NCBI GenBank assembly: GCA_963807925.1
Contig: CAWEDP010000002.1
Location: 2,790,001 to 2,854,000, forward strand
Source of the DNA: CAWEDP01 sp963807925
Lineage (GTDB): Bacteria > Acidobacteriota > Vicinamibacteria > Vicinamibacterales > CAVVIG01
Reading direction: 5' to 3'
Length of the DNA: 64,000 bases
Of this stretch, positions 7,880 to 18,229 are shown one piece after another (the first letter of the stretch is position 1; every line of letters begins with the position of its first letter). A program made the position numbers and the translations under genes. The notes under the pieces are model-generated. The model did not search any database and was not told where the DNA came from. It saw only the letters and a list, made by a program, of their open reading frames with translations.

Positions 7880-10800
7880 GTGCCGGTTCCGGCGATTTCC
7901 GACGCGCCCTTCCATCCGGCGGTCCGCGCGTGGTTCGCGTCGGTCTTCGAAGCGCCGACCCGCCCGCAGGCGCTCGGCTGGCCGCCAATCGCGCGCGGCG
8001 AATCGACGCTCATCCTCGCGCCGACCGGCAGCGGGAAGACACTGGCGGCGTTTCTCTGGTGTCTCGACCGGCTGATGTTCGCCGAACCGCCGCCGGCGCT
8101 CGAACGCTGCCGCGTGCTGTACGTGTCGCCGCTCAAGGCGCTCGCGGTGGACGTCGAGCGGAACCTTCGTGCGCCGCTCTCCGGCATCTCGGAGGTCGCC
8201 GCGGCGCGCGGGGATCGCGTTCACGCGCCGGCCATCGCCATCAGGAGCGGTGACACTCCGTCCAGCGAACGCGCCCGCTTTCAACGCCAGCCGGCCGACA
8301 TCCTCATCACCACGCCGGAATCGCTGTATCTGCTGCTGACGTCGAACGCGCGCGAGGCGTTGCGGTCCATCGACACGGTGATCGTGGACGAGATCCACGC
8401 CCTCGTGCCGACCAAGCGCGGCGCGCACCTTGCGCTGTCGATCGAGCGGCTCGTGAAGCGGTGTGCGAAGCCGCCGCAGCGTATCGGGTTGTCGGCCACG
8501 CAGCGGCCGCTCGACGAGGTCGCGCGCTTTCTCGGCGGCACCGAGGCCGTCGTCAGAGGTCGGTCGGTCGCCGCCCGGACGGCGGCGCCGGCGCCGGATC
8601 GCGCGGCGGTCGCCGAATCGGCCGAATCCGAGGTCGCCGGGGAGTTCGCCGGCCATCACCGCGCCATCCGCTATCGCCCGGTCACCATCGTCGACGCGGG
8701 CGAGAAGAAGGCGCTCTCGCTGCGGATTGAAGTGCCGGTCGAAGACATGGCGCGGATGACGACCGCCGATGACATCCCGAGCGGGCCGGCGTCGGTCGGC
8801 GACACCCGGCCGTCGATCTGGTCGGCCATCCACCCGCGGCTGCTCGAGTTGATCGCCTCGCACCGCTCGACGCTGATCTTCGTCAACAGCCGGCGGCTGG
8901 CCGAACGTCTGGCGGGCGCGCTCAACGAGCTCGCCGGCGAGACGCTGGTCCGTTCGCATCACGGCTCGCTCGCGCGGCTGCAGCGCGTCGAAGTGGAGGA
9001 TCTGTTGAAGGCGGGATCGCTGCGCGCGCTGGTCGCCACCTCGTCGCTGGAGCTGGGGATCGACATGGGCGCGATCGATCTCGTGGTCCAGATCGAGGCG
9101 CCCCCGTCGGTGGCGAGCGGACTGCAGCGGATCGGCCGGGCCGGCCACCGGGCGAACGAGGTCAGCGAGGGAGTCATCTTTCCGAAGTTCCGCGGCGATC
9201 TGGTGGCATGCGCGGCGGTCGCGCGCGCCATGCACGACGGGGCGGTCGAAGCCACCCGGTACCCGCGCAACCCGCTCGACGTCCTCGCGCAGCAGATCGT
9301 CGCCATGGCGGCGATGGACGAGTGGCCGGTCGATCGGCTGTTCGCCGTCATCCGATCGGCGGCGCCGTTCGCGGAGCTGAGCCGAGGCGCGTTCGAAGGC
9401 GTCCTCGACATGCTGTCGGGCCGGTATCCGTCGGACGAGTTCGCGGAGCTGCGGCCCCGGGTCACCTGGGATCGCCTCGGGCGCAGGGTGGCGGCGCGCG
9501 AAGGCGCCAAGCGCGTCGCCATCGCCAACGGCGGCACGATTCCCGATCGCGGGCTGTTCGGAGTGTTTCTGGTGGGCGCCGGGCCGGGCGCGGCGCGGGT
9601 CGGCGAGCTCGACGAGGAGATGGTCTTCGAGAGCCGGGTCGGCGAGACCTTCGTGCTCGGCGCGTCCTCGTGGCGCATCGAGGAGATCACGCACGATCGC
9701 GTGCTGGTCTCGCCCGCACCCGGTGAGCCGGGCAAGATGCCGTTCTGGAAAGGCGATCGCGCCGGTCGTCCGCTGGAGCTCGGGCTCGCCATCGGCCGGC
9801 TGATGCGCGACCTCCTGCGGGTGGCGCCCGCCGCGGCGATCGATCGATTGACCCGCCACCACGACCTCGATCGACGCGCGGCCGAGAATCTGCTGCAGTA
9901 CCTGCGCGATCAGCTCGCGGCCGCGCGCACCCTGCCCGACGCCTCCACCGTCGTGATCGAGCGCGTGCGCGACGAGCTGGGCGACTGGCGCGTCTGCCTC
10001 CTGTCGCCGCGCGGCGGCCGCATTCACGCGCCGTGGGCGATGGCGGCGGCGGCGAAGATCCGCGAGGAAACCGGCGTCGACGTGGAGACGCTCTGGGGCG
10101 ACGATGGTTTCGTGGTGCGGTTTCCGGATGTCGACCAGCCGCCGGATCCGGGCCTGCTGCTTCCGGATCCTGACGAGGTGCAGGCGCTGGTGGTCCGTCA
10201 GCTCGGGGCCACGGCGCTCTTCGCCGCGAAGTTCCGCGAGAACGCCGCGCGCTCGCTGCTGCTGCCGAAGCGCCGGCCCGGCATGCGCGCGCCCCTCTGG
10301 CAGCAGCGAAAGCGGGCGGCCGACCTGATGGCCGTCGCGTCGCGCTACGGCTCGTTTCCGGTTCTGCTCGAGACGTACCGCGAGTGCCTCCGCGACTACT
10401 TCGACATGCCGGCCCTGACCTCGACCCTGACCGACGTGCGCAGCCGGGCGGTGCGTGTCGCGGTGGTCGATTCCGAGCGCCCGTCGCCGTTTGCCGCCTC
10501 GCTGCTCTACAGCTACGTCGCCAGCTTTCTCTACGACGGCGACGCGCCGCTGGCCGAGCGCCGGGCGCAGGCGCTCGCCGTCGATCAGGGTCAACTGCGC
10601 GAGCTGCTCGGGGACGCCGAGCTGCGGGAGCTCCTCGACGCCGACGTGATGGACGCGCTCGCGCGCCAGTTGCAGCGGCTCGATCCCAGGTTTCGCGCGC
10701 GAAGCGCCGACACGATTCACGACATGCTGCTGGCGATTGGCGACCTCGCCCGCGAGGAACTGCTGGAGCGCGTCCTCAGTGTCGAAGCCGCCGAAGCGGT

Positions 10801-12559
10801 CGAGGGCCTCGTGGCGAGCCGTCGAGTGCTGGAGGTGCGCATCGCCGGGGGTCCGCGGTACATCGCGGTCGAGGATGCGGCGAGGTATCGGGACGCGCTC
10901 GGAGTGCCGCTGCCGTCGGGGCTGCCGGCGTCGCTCCTGTCGCCGGCCGCCAGGGCACTCGAGAACCTGGTCCTCCGCTACGCGCGGACGCACGCGCCCT
11001 TCGTCGCCGAGGACGTCGCGTCGCGATACGCGCTGGCGACGCCCGCCATCGAGGCGGTGCTGCTCGATCTCACGGCGCAGGGCCGTCTGCTCGAAGGCGA
11101 GTTCCGGCCGGGACACACCTCGCGGGAATGGACCGACCCGTCGGTCCTCCGGCAGCTGCGGCGACGGTCGCTCGCGAAGCTGCGGCACGAGATCGAGCCG
11201 GTGGATCAGGCCGTGCTCGGGCGGCTCACCACCACGTGGCACGGGCTCGTCAGGCGGCGGCGCGGCCCGGACGCGCTGCTCGACGTCATCGAGCAGCTGC
11301 AGGGCGCACCGCTGCCGGCATCGCTTCTGGAGACCGAGATTCTGCCGTCGCGCATCGACGCATACGACGCGGCGGACCTCGACGCCGTCGCCGCGGCCGG
11401 CGAGGTCGTGTGGATCGGGATCGAGCCGCTCGGCGAGCGCGACGGCCGCGTGGCGCTGTACCTCGCCGATCATCTCGCGCGTTTGCTGCCGCCGCGGGTG
11501 GGCGCGGCGGCGCACGGGTCGGATCTCACCGAGCGCCAACTGGCGATCGTCGAGTATCTGCGGCGCCATGGCGCGTCGTTCTTCGGATCGGTTCACGACG
11601 CGGCCGGCGGCGGATATCCGGCAGAGACCGTCGACGGGCTCTGGGCTCTCGCGTGGAAGGGGCTGGTGACCAACGACACATTCCACGCGTTGCGCGCGTT
11701 CACGCGCGCCCGCACCGTCGGGCGGCCGCGCAAGCGTCCCGAGGCCGCCCCGTTTCGGTCCCGCCGGCTCGCCCCGCCCTCGGCCGAAGGGCGGTGGGCG
11801 GCCGTTCCTGCGGCGCCGGCGCACGATGCCGCGAGCCTCACGCGGTGGACGGCGGCCGCCGCGCAACAATTGCTCGCGCGCCACGGCGTGATCACGCGAG
11901 AGGCGCTGGCGGTCGAGCAGATTCCCGGCGGGTTCTCCACCGTCTACCCGGCGCTCAAGGCGATGGAGGAGAGCGGCCGACTGCGACGCGGCTACTTCGT
12001 CGCCGGTCTCGGGGCCACGCAGTTCGCGCTGCCGGGTGCGCTCGACCTGCTCCGGTCGCTGCGCGAGGTCCCCGACGAGGAGGTCGAACTCGCCGTCCTG
12101 CCGGCCGTGGACCCGGCAAATCCGTACGGCGCGACCCTCAACTGGCCGGCGGCCCGCGACGGCGCCACGTCAACGGCTCGGGCATCGGCCGCGCGAGGAC
12201 CGACGCGGACCGTCGGAGCGACCGCGATCCTCGTCAACGGCGCCCTCGCGGCGTATCTGGCGCGCGGCGACCGCCAGTTGACCGCGTGGCTGCCCGAGGC
12301 CGAGCCGGAGCGCGCGAAGGCCGCCAGGGCAATCGCGCGAGCGCTGATCGACCGGGCCCGCGAACCGGTCGGCCCCGACCAAGCCGCGCGGGGCATGCTG
12401 ATCGAGGAGATCGACGGCGCCGCGCCGGCGGCGCATCCGCTGGCGCCGTTCCTCACGGAAGCCGGATTCGTGGCGGGCGCGATGGGCTTCCAACCGAGTC
12501 CGCGAGCCTTACATTCACGTAGGGATTCGTCTATGATGTCCGAGGGAGGGAGTCCATGA
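7880..12559 (+). CDS. lhr: Lhr-type large DEAD/DEAH-box helicase
   Basis: This is a giant ATP-dependent superfamily 2 helicase of the Lhr (large helicase-related) family, DNA-repair enzymes that unwind RNA:DNA and DNA duplexes with 3'-5' polarity. The 1559-residue protein has motif I APTGSGKT (near residue 50), motif Ia YVSPLKALAVDVERNL, motif II DEIH (near 170), motif III LSATQRPLDEVARFLGG, and domain-2 motifs LIFVNSRRLAERLAG, TSSLELGIDMGAIDLV and QRIGRAGHR. The long C-terminal half with winged-helix and Lhr-core regions (for example GELDEEMVFESRVGETFVLG) is complete. The start is GTG at 7880 with a -10-like TATAAG just upstream. The last 25 or so residues are poorly conserved-looking, and they overlap the promoter and ATGA start of the next gene. 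Confidence 0.94.
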   Translation: MPVPAISDAPFHPAVRAWFASVFEAPTRPQALGWPPIARGESTLILAPTGSGKTLAAFLWCLDRLMFAEPPPALERCRVLYVSPLKALAVDVERNLRAPLSGISEVAAARGDRVHAPAIAIRSGDTPSSERARFQRQPADILITTPESLYLLLTSNAREALRSIDTVIVDEIHALVPTKRGAHLALSIERLVKRCAKPPQRIGLSATQRPLDEVARFLGGTEAVVRGRSVAARTAAPAPDRAAVAESAESEVAGEFAGHHRAIRYRPVTIVDAGEKKALSLRIEVPVEDMARMTTADDIPSGPASVGDTRPSIWSAIHPRLLELIASHRSTLIFVNSRRLAERLAGALNELAGETLVRSHHGSLARLQRVEVEDLLKAGSLRALVATSSLELGIDMGAIDLVVQIEAPPSVASGLQRIGRAGHRANEVSEGVIFPKFRGDLVACAAVARAMHDGAVEATRYPRNPLDVLAQQIVAMAAMDEWPVDRLFAVIRSAAPFAELSRGAFEGVLDMLSGRYPSDEFAELRPRVTWDRLGRRVAAREGAKRVAIANGGTIPDRGLFGVFLVGAGPGAARVGELDEEMVFESRVGETFVLGASSWRIEEITHDRVLVSPAPGEPGKMPFWKGDRAGRPLELGLAIGRLMRDLLRVAPAAAIDRLTRHHDLDRRAAENLLQYLRDQLAAARTLPDASTVVIERVRDELGDWRVCLLSPRGGRIHAPWAMAAAAKIREETGVDVETLWGDDGFVVRFPDVDQPPDPGLLLPDPDEVQALVVRQLGATALFAAKFRENAARSLLLPKRRPGMRAPLWQQRKRAADLMAVASRYGSFPVLLETYRECLRDYFDMPALTSTLTDVRSRAVRVAVVDSERPSPFAASLLYSYVASFLYDGDAPLAERRAQALAVDQGQLRELLGDAELRELLDADVMDALARQLQRLDPRFRARSADTIHDMLLAIGDLAREELLERVLSVEAAEAVEGLVASRRVLEVRIAGGPRYIAVEDAARYRDALGVPLPSGLPASLLSPAARALENLVLRYARTHAPFVAEDVASRYALATPAIEAVLLDLTAQGRLLEGEFRPGHTSREWTDPSVLRQLRRRSLAKLRHEIEPVDQAVLGRLTTTWHGLVRRRRGPDALLDVIEQLQGAPLPASLLETEILPSRIDAYDAADLDAVAAAGEVVWIGIEPLGERDGRVALYLADHLARLLPPRVGAAAHGSDLTERQLAIVEYLRRHGASFFGSVHDAAGGGYPAETVDGLWALAWKGLVTNDTFHALRAFTRARTVGRPRKRPEAAPFRSRRLAPPSAEGRWAAVPAAPAHDAASLTRWTAAAAQQLLARHGVITREALAVEQIPGGFSTVYPALKAMEESGRLRRGYFVAGLGATQFALPGALDLLRSLREVPDEEVELAVLPAVDPANPYGATLNWPAARDGATSTARASAARGPTRTVGATAILVNGALAAYLARGDRQLTAWLPEAEPERAKAARAIARALIDRAREPVGPDQAARGMLIEEIDGAAPAAHPLAPFLTEAGFVAGAMGFQPSPRALHSRRDSSMMSEGGSP
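12509..12537 (+). promoter_or_regulatory. Predicted promoter for the DUF6152 gene, inside the lhr 3' end
   Basis: A -35-like TTACAT (12509-12514) and a -10-like TATGAT (12532-12537) are separated by exactly 17 bp. The gene's ATG follows at 12556 after a strong GAGGGAGGGAG ribosome-binding site. The element lies within the last codons of lhr, in a stretch noticeably less GC-rich than the flanks. Confidence 0.45.
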
Positions 12560-12966
12560 ACCGTTCGTCGATCGTCGTCGTCAGCGCCGTGCTGCTGCTC
12601 GTGGCCGGCTCTGCGGCGGCGCATCACTCGCCCATCCTGTTCGATCGCACCAAGAAGGTGACGCTGGCGGGGACCGTTGCGGAATTCGCCTGGATGAACC
12701 CGCATGCGTCCATTCAGCTGGACGTCCCGAACGGGTCGGGGGGCGTCGATCGGTGGGGCGTGGAGATGAACAGCCCGAACAACCTCGTGAAGGACGGCTG
12801 GAAATCCACGCTGCTGAAGGCCGGCGACAAGGTCACAGTGGTCGTGAACCCGCTGAGAAGCGGCGAGCGCGGCGGCATCTTCGTTTCCATCAAGCTGGCG
12901 GACGGACGCGTGCTCGGCGACAAGTGGACCGAGCAGATCGAGTCGAAGGGAACGGTGAGCCGGTAA
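12556..12966 (+). CDS. DUF6152-like exported protein
   Basis: This 136-residue protein has a clear signal peptide (MNRSSIVVVSAVLLLVAGSAAA, cleavage near residue 22) followed directly by HHSPILFDRTKKVTLAGTVAEFAWMNPHA. The His-His start of the mature chain, the F..W.NPH motif and the V....NSPNNL.. core are features I associate with the DUF6152 family, common in Acidobacteriota and proteobacteria. Function is unknown; an OB-like beta barrel is plausible. It overlaps the lhr stop by 4 nt (ATGA) but has its own predicted promoter and ribosome-binding site. Its stop lies 3 nt from that of the convergent secreted gene, whose family often occurs beside DUF6152. Confidence 0.78.
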   Translation: MNRSSIVVVSAVLLLVAGSAAAHHSPILFDRTKKVTLAGTVAEFAWMNPHASIQLDVPNGSGGVDRWGVEMNSPNNLVKDGWKSTLLKAGDKVTVVVNPLRSGERGGIFVSIKLADGRVLGDKWTEQIESKGTVSR

Positions 12967-12969
12967 CCG

Positions 12970-13797
12970 CTACTTCAGGATGTTCCCGCTCGACGAGGTC
13001 GCAGGCAGCTTCTCGTTGAGGTTCGGCAGACACTCCACCTCGGTGATATCGGTATCGTCCATCCGCTTCCATTTGTGCACGCTGGTCCACTCGCCTTCCC
13101 AGTTGTTGGGATCGATGAGCGTCCACGTGTCCTCGAGCGTCTGCCCGTTGTTCGTCAGCCGGAACCGCTCGACGATGCGGAACTGGTCGCTCACCGGCAG
13201 GCCGTCGTCAATCACGTGCTTGTCGGACACCATGCTCCGCGTATCGACCACGAGCGTGTCGCCCTCCCACTGGCCGATCGATTCGCCGTCGTAGGTGCGG
13301 ACCACTTCGTCGGCAGGCGTGTGCTGGCGGCCGTCGAGATAGATGATGCGCAACTCGTTCTCGAAGCCGCTCACCATGTAGATGGCCGTCGGCAGCTGAA
13401 TCATCGCGATCGGCCAGACGCGCGTCATGATCACCGGCATCCCCGCCGGATAGCACTGGCCGATCCAGTCGCGATACGACTTGCCCTCCTTTTTGGCCTT
13501 CTCGCTCTCCTCGAACGCCTTGGCCGCCTCGCCCTTGAACTTCGGGTACGGCGGCCCGGAGCGCCAGGTGTCGAAGCCGGCACTGAGATCGACGAACCAG
13601 GTGCCGGTGAGATTGAAGGGCGGCTTGGGCCGCGGCTTCTTCAGGTTCTGGGGCGCGAGGGCGCCCGGCGGCTCGGCGGGCGGCGCGGCTGCCCGCTGGC
13701 CGCGAGCGCCCTGCGCGGCGGCCGGCCCGGCACTGCAGATGAGCGCGCACGCCGCAACCGCCACGGCGGCCACCGCCGGCATTGTCGACCTGGTCAT
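12970..13797 (-). CDS. Secreted WEGD-motif protein, function unknown
   Basis: This is a 275-residue exported protein with signal peptide MTRSTMPAVAAVAVAACALICSAG.. ending near AAAQG. After a Pro/Lys/Arg-rich linker the mature part has FNLTGTWFVDLSAGFDTW, a Cys-containing YPAGMP segment, LPTAIYMVSGFENELRIIYLDGR and GQWEGDTLVVDTRSM. The order of a short D-G-R strand, then G.WEGDTLVV.T, is shared with genes at 42561-43436 and 61709-62794 in this window, so they are members of one secreted family. No catalytic motif is recognised. The ATG at 13797 has GGGAGG about 8 nt upstream and a -10-like TACAAT at 13824-13829. It is transcribed away from ilvA and converges on the DUF6152 gene. Confidence 0.75.
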   Translation of the reverse strand: MTRSTMPAVAAVAVAACALICSAGPAAAQGARGQRAAAPPAEPPGALAPQNLKKPRPKPPFNLTGTWFVDLSAGFDTWRSGPPYPKFKGEAAKAFEESEKAKKEGKSYRDWIGQCYPAGMPVIMTRVWPIAMIQLPTAIYMVSGFENELRIIYLDGRQHTPADEVVRTYDGESIGQWEGDTLVVDTRSMVSDKHVIDDGLPVSDQFRIVERFRLTNNGQTLEDTWTLIDPNNWEGEWTSVHKWKRMDDTDITEVECLPNLNEKLPATSSSGNILK

Positions 13798-13823
13798 GAG
13801 AGGGCCTCCCGCATCAGCGCGCC

Positions 13824-13829
13824 ATTGTA
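13824..13829 (-). promoter_or_regulatory. Predicted -10 box upstream of the secreted WEGD-motif gene
   Basis: On the minus strand TACAAT lies 26 nt before the ATG at 13797, with a weak TTTCTC 17 bp upstream. It suggests separate transcription from ilvA, whose stop at 13841 lies just upstream. Confidence 0.35.
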
Positions 13830-13840
13830 TCGAACTTACT

Positions 13841-15355
<1,515 letters not shown>

Positions 15356-15404
15356 TGGGGAACGGGGGATCCTACCTCCGGGCGGTCCGGTCCCGGCGGC
15401 GGGA

Positions 15405-16706
15405 TTAGAGCCTGACCTGGATCTCCGCCGCGAACAGCATGGCGCGATCGTTGTCGCGTGCGGCCCACTTGAGCAGTGTCGCGAGGCTCGGCTCGACCCG
15501 GCCGTCGAACACGGTGCGCCCGTTCGCCACGACCTTGATGGGCTGCGCGAGATCGAACGCGTCGGGTGAGATGAGGAGCGTGAACTCCGCGACGCCTTTG
15601 GTCGCGGCGGTCACCGTGTTGCCGGTTCGCACAAGATCCACCCGGCCCGACGGACGGCTGTGATCGAACATCATGGGTCCGACATCGGTGATGAGATTCA
15701 CGTCGTCGAGGTCCGGTTCGTTGCGGCGATCGCGCGCGACCCGGTCGATGACCAGCCAATGCGCGCGATTGTCGATCGGCGATCCTTCGCTCTCCCAGGT
15801 CAGCCGATCGGGCAGCGGGTTGCGGGGATGCGCGCGGACGAACGCCTCGAACGGGTCCTTCACCTCCGGCCACCACGCCGTGTTGTGGACGCCGTTGGGC
15901 TGCGGCTTGTAGACCACCTCGACGCCCTTCGCCTTCAGGTGTTCGACGTACGGGCCGACATAGCTGGTGGGGTACAGCGGATCGCGTCCGCCATTGACGA
16001 CGAAGAGCGGTTTGTTGCGAAGGTTGTTCGGAAACAGGTCGCCGACCATCAGGTCTTCGCTCCGCAGCACCATGATGTTGCCGTTGAGCGGCTCGAAGCT
16101 CGCGTAGGGGGTCGAGTCCTTCATCGCGACGTAGTACGCGCCGGTGCCGCCGTCCGAGACGCCGCTCACGGCGACCCGGTTCTCGTCCACGTTGTACGCG
16201 CGCTTGACGAGGTCGAGAATGGTCCTCAGGTTCTCGAGCTGAATCGGCGACCACCACATCGCGTCGACCCAGCCGGTCGGCAGGATGTAAATCTGCTCCG
16301 CGCCGGCCAGCGCGCCGATGCTGCCGTCACCGCGTGGCCGGTTGCTGTCGCGGCTGACGCCGCCGTGCAGCTGGAAGCGGACCTGGTACCGCCGCTCGGG
16401 ATCGTACGACGAGGGGACGTCGACGGAATAGAAGAACTCCTTGCCGTGCGCCGTGTAGCTCGATCGCACGACCCCTTTCGGAACGGCCGCGGAGTAGGGC
16501 CGCCCTCGTTTCAGTTGCCGGAGCGCCTCGTCGACCGTGATGCCGCTCTTGACGATCCCGGGCATCGCCTTCGCCGCGTCCTGGGGACTCCGGGCCGCCC
16601 AGAACGCCTGGAACACCGAGTCGACCGGTCCGGGGGCCACCGCCCCCGGCGTCCGCGCCGCGAGCACCGTGCCGGCAAGCACCAGACACACAGGCAGTCG
16701 CTTCAT
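15405..16706 (-). CDS. Secreted alpha/beta-hydrolase-fold esterase-like protein
   Basis: This is a 433-residue exported protein with a short signal peptide (MKRLPVCLVLAGTVLAA). The middle domain looks like an esterase / polyhydroxybutyrate-depolymerase type alpha/beta hydrolase: VRFQLHGG (oxyanion strand), YILPTGWVDAMWW, then the nucleophile elbow GVSDGG near residue 180, and an acid/His region FVVNGGRDPLYP and PNGVHNTAWWPE. The C-terminal 120 residues (from about 315) form a beta-rich domain of unknown role. The substrate cannot be deduced. A TATAGT box ends 8 nt before the ATG, so the transcript may be nearly leaderless. Confidence 0.7.
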   Translation of the reverse strand: MKRLPVCLVLAGTVLAARTPGAVAPGPVDSVFQAFWAARSPQDAAKAMPGIVKSGITVDEALRQLKRGRPYSAAVPKGVVRSSYTAHGKEFFYSVDVPSSYDPERRYQVRFQLHGGVSRDSNRPRGDGSIGALAGAEQIYILPTGWVDAMWWSPIQLENLRTILDLVKRAYNVDENRVAVSGVSDGGTGAYYVAMKDSTPYASFEPLNGNIMVLRSEDLMVGDLFPNNLRNKPLFVVNGGRDPLYPTSYVGPYVEHLKAKGVEVVYKPQPNGVHNTAWWPEVKDPFEAFVRAHPRNPLPDRLTWESEGSPIDNRAHWLVIDRVARDRRNEPDLDDVNLITDVGPMMFDHSRPSGRVDLVRTGNTVTAATKGVAEFTLLISPDAFDLAQPIKVVANGRTVFDGRVEPSLATLLKWAARDNDRAMLFAAEIQVRL

Positions 16707-16714
16707 GACGTCAG

Positions 16715-16720
16715 ACTATA
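16715..16720 (-). promoter_or_regulatory. Predicted -10 element for the secreted esterase gene
   Basis: On the minus strand TATAGT is separated by 8 nt from the ATG at 16706. This is the same start-proximal arrangement seen at lhr, yajQ, the AsmA-like gene and the di-heme cytochrome gene. No clear -35 box. Confidence 0.4.
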
Positions 16721-16736
16721 AGTCAGCCGACCGTCG

Positions 16737-17556
16737 TCAGTCGATGCGTTCGGCATGGGCGTAGACGTTGAACGACGTGCCGCGCAGGAAGCCGACGAGC
16801 GTAATCCCGCCGTCCGCTGCGAGCTCGATGGCGAGGCTCGACGGCGCCGAGACGGCGGCCACGATTGGGATGCCGGCCAGAAACGCCTTCTGCACGATCT
16901 CGAACGAGGTGCGGCCGCTCACAAACAGCAGGTGGTCCGCGAGCGGCAACCGCTCCCGCATCAGCATGCGCCCGATCACCTTGTCCACGGCATTGTGGCG
17001 GCCGACGTCCTCGGCCATGTCCTCCAGGCGTCCGTCGGCCGTGAACAGTCCGGCCGCGTGCAGGCCACCGGTCTCGTCGAACACGCGCTGGCTCGCGCGC
17101 AGCCGATCCGGAAGCTGGACCAGCGTCGCCGCCGGGACGTGCCACGCGACCCGGATGAACGGCGCCTCCACGCGGAGCGAATCGATCGTGAGCCGGCCGC
17201 ACATGCCGCAGGACGAATTGGTCGTCACCTGGCGCCGTCGGTCGAGCAGCCGCGAGAGCGACTCGGCGGAATCCGTTCGCCAACGTCACGTTGACGATGT
17301 TCTCGGGGTGCTCGGCACCGGGATCGGTGCAGTGCTCGAGCGCACCCAGATCGTCGGCCGTCTTCAGCACGCCTTCCGACAACAGGAACCCGGCCGCAAG
17401 CTCGCGGTCCGCGCCCGGCGTCCGCATGACGACGGCGAATGGCCGGTTGTGGAGTCGAATCTCGAGCGGCTCCTCTGCGGCGGCCCGGTCGGTGCCGAGC
17501 TGGCAGACCCCGTCGCGTACCCGGGCGACTTCGACCGCGCGAAAGGCATCCGGCAC
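16737..17556 (-). CDS. fdhD: Formate dehydrogenase sulfurtransferase FdhD, apparent frameshift
   Basis: FdhD passes sulfur from IscS to the molybdenum cofactor of formate dehydrogenase. The N-terminal third is read from the GTG at 17556 (AEEPLEIRLHNRPFAVVMRTP, AAGFLLSEGVL, NIVNVTLANG). The C-terminal two thirds are read in another frame with the catalytic Cys pair in TNSSCGMCGR, MAEDVGRHNAVDKVIG, LFVSGRTSFEIVQKA and the end at 16737. The shift lies near 17255-17280, again equivalent to one extra or two missing bases. In the second frame the sequence ESLSRLLDRRRQ fills the gap before TNSSCG as expected. Either a sequence indel or a recent mutation. No formate dehydrogenase is in the window. 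Confidence 0.85.
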
Positions 17557-17631
17557 GTTTCCGATTGTACGGTCTTTTTCCCGCAGCTCCGGCGTTCCGT
17601 CGCTTTTGCCCGCGGATCTTGAACCGGCCTG

Positions 17632-17637
17632 TAGAAT
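17632..17637 (+). promoter_or_regulatory. Predicted -10 element for yajQ (leaderless)
   Basis: TAGAAT ends 6 nt before the GTG start of yajQ, so a transcript starting 6-7 nt downstream of the box would begin at the start codon. No ribosome-binding sequence is present upstream of the GTG. Confidence 0.45.
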
Positions 17638-17643
17638 GTCCCG

Positions 17644-18144
17644 GTGGCCGCCGCCGCTTCGTTCGACATCACCTCCACGATCGATTTCCAGGAAGTGGAC
17701 AACGCGCTGAATCAGGCGCGGAAGGAAGTGGCGCAGCGGTACGACTTCAAGGGCGCGACCGCTGACATCGAGCTCAGTGCCGCCGACAAGAAACTGACGC
17801 TGACGGCCTCTGACGAGATGAAGATGCGCGGGTTGTGGGAGATCGTGCAGACGCGGCTCGTCCGGCGCGGCGTGCCGATCAAGAACTTCAAGGACACCGA
17901 ATCCGCACCGTCTGCCGGCGGCACCGTGCGGCGCGTGATCGAGATCCAGCAGGGCATTCCAATCGAGACGGCCCGCGAAATCGTCAAGTTCCTCAAGGAG
18001 AAAAAGCTCAAGAAAGTGCAGGCGGCGATTCAGGCGGACCAGGTGCGCGTCAGCTCGCCGTCGAAGGACGACCTCCAGGAAGCGATGCGGCAGCTGCGCG
18101 AGCGCGACTTCGGCGTGGCTCTGCAGTTCGGCAACTATCGCTGA
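17644..18144 (+). CDS. yajQ: YajQ family nucleotide-binding protein
   Basis: YajQ-family proteins are small cytosolic double-ferredoxin-fold proteins; some bind cyclic di-GMP. The 166-residue length is normal. Hallmarks are FDITSTIDFQEVDNALNQA at the N-terminus, QRYDFKG near residue 35, IQQGIPIETAREIVKFLK and the C-terminal LRERDFGVALQFGNYR. The start is GTG at 17644. A TAGAAT box lies 6 nt upstream and there is no ribosome-binding site. It is divergent from fdhD across about 90 bp. Confidence 0.94.
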   Translation: MAAAASFDITSTIDFQEVDNALNQARKEVAQRYDFKGATADIELSAADKKLTLTASDEMKMRGLWEIVQTRLVRRGVPIKNFKDTESAPSAGGTVRRVIEIQQGIPIETAREIVKFLKEKKLKKVQAAIQADQVRVSSPSKDDLQEAMRQLRERDFGVALQFGNYR

Positions 18145-18229
18145 GTCGGCGCCCGACTGTCCATTGCACTCCTCGTGTATGGTTCCCTGTCGGTCGGAGT
18201 CTGGCAGGAATCTCGCACAAAGCACAGCC

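Noticed and set aside
7865..11884. 1339-residue minus-strand open frame
   Set aside because: Exact antisense of lhr with biased composition and no recognisable domain.
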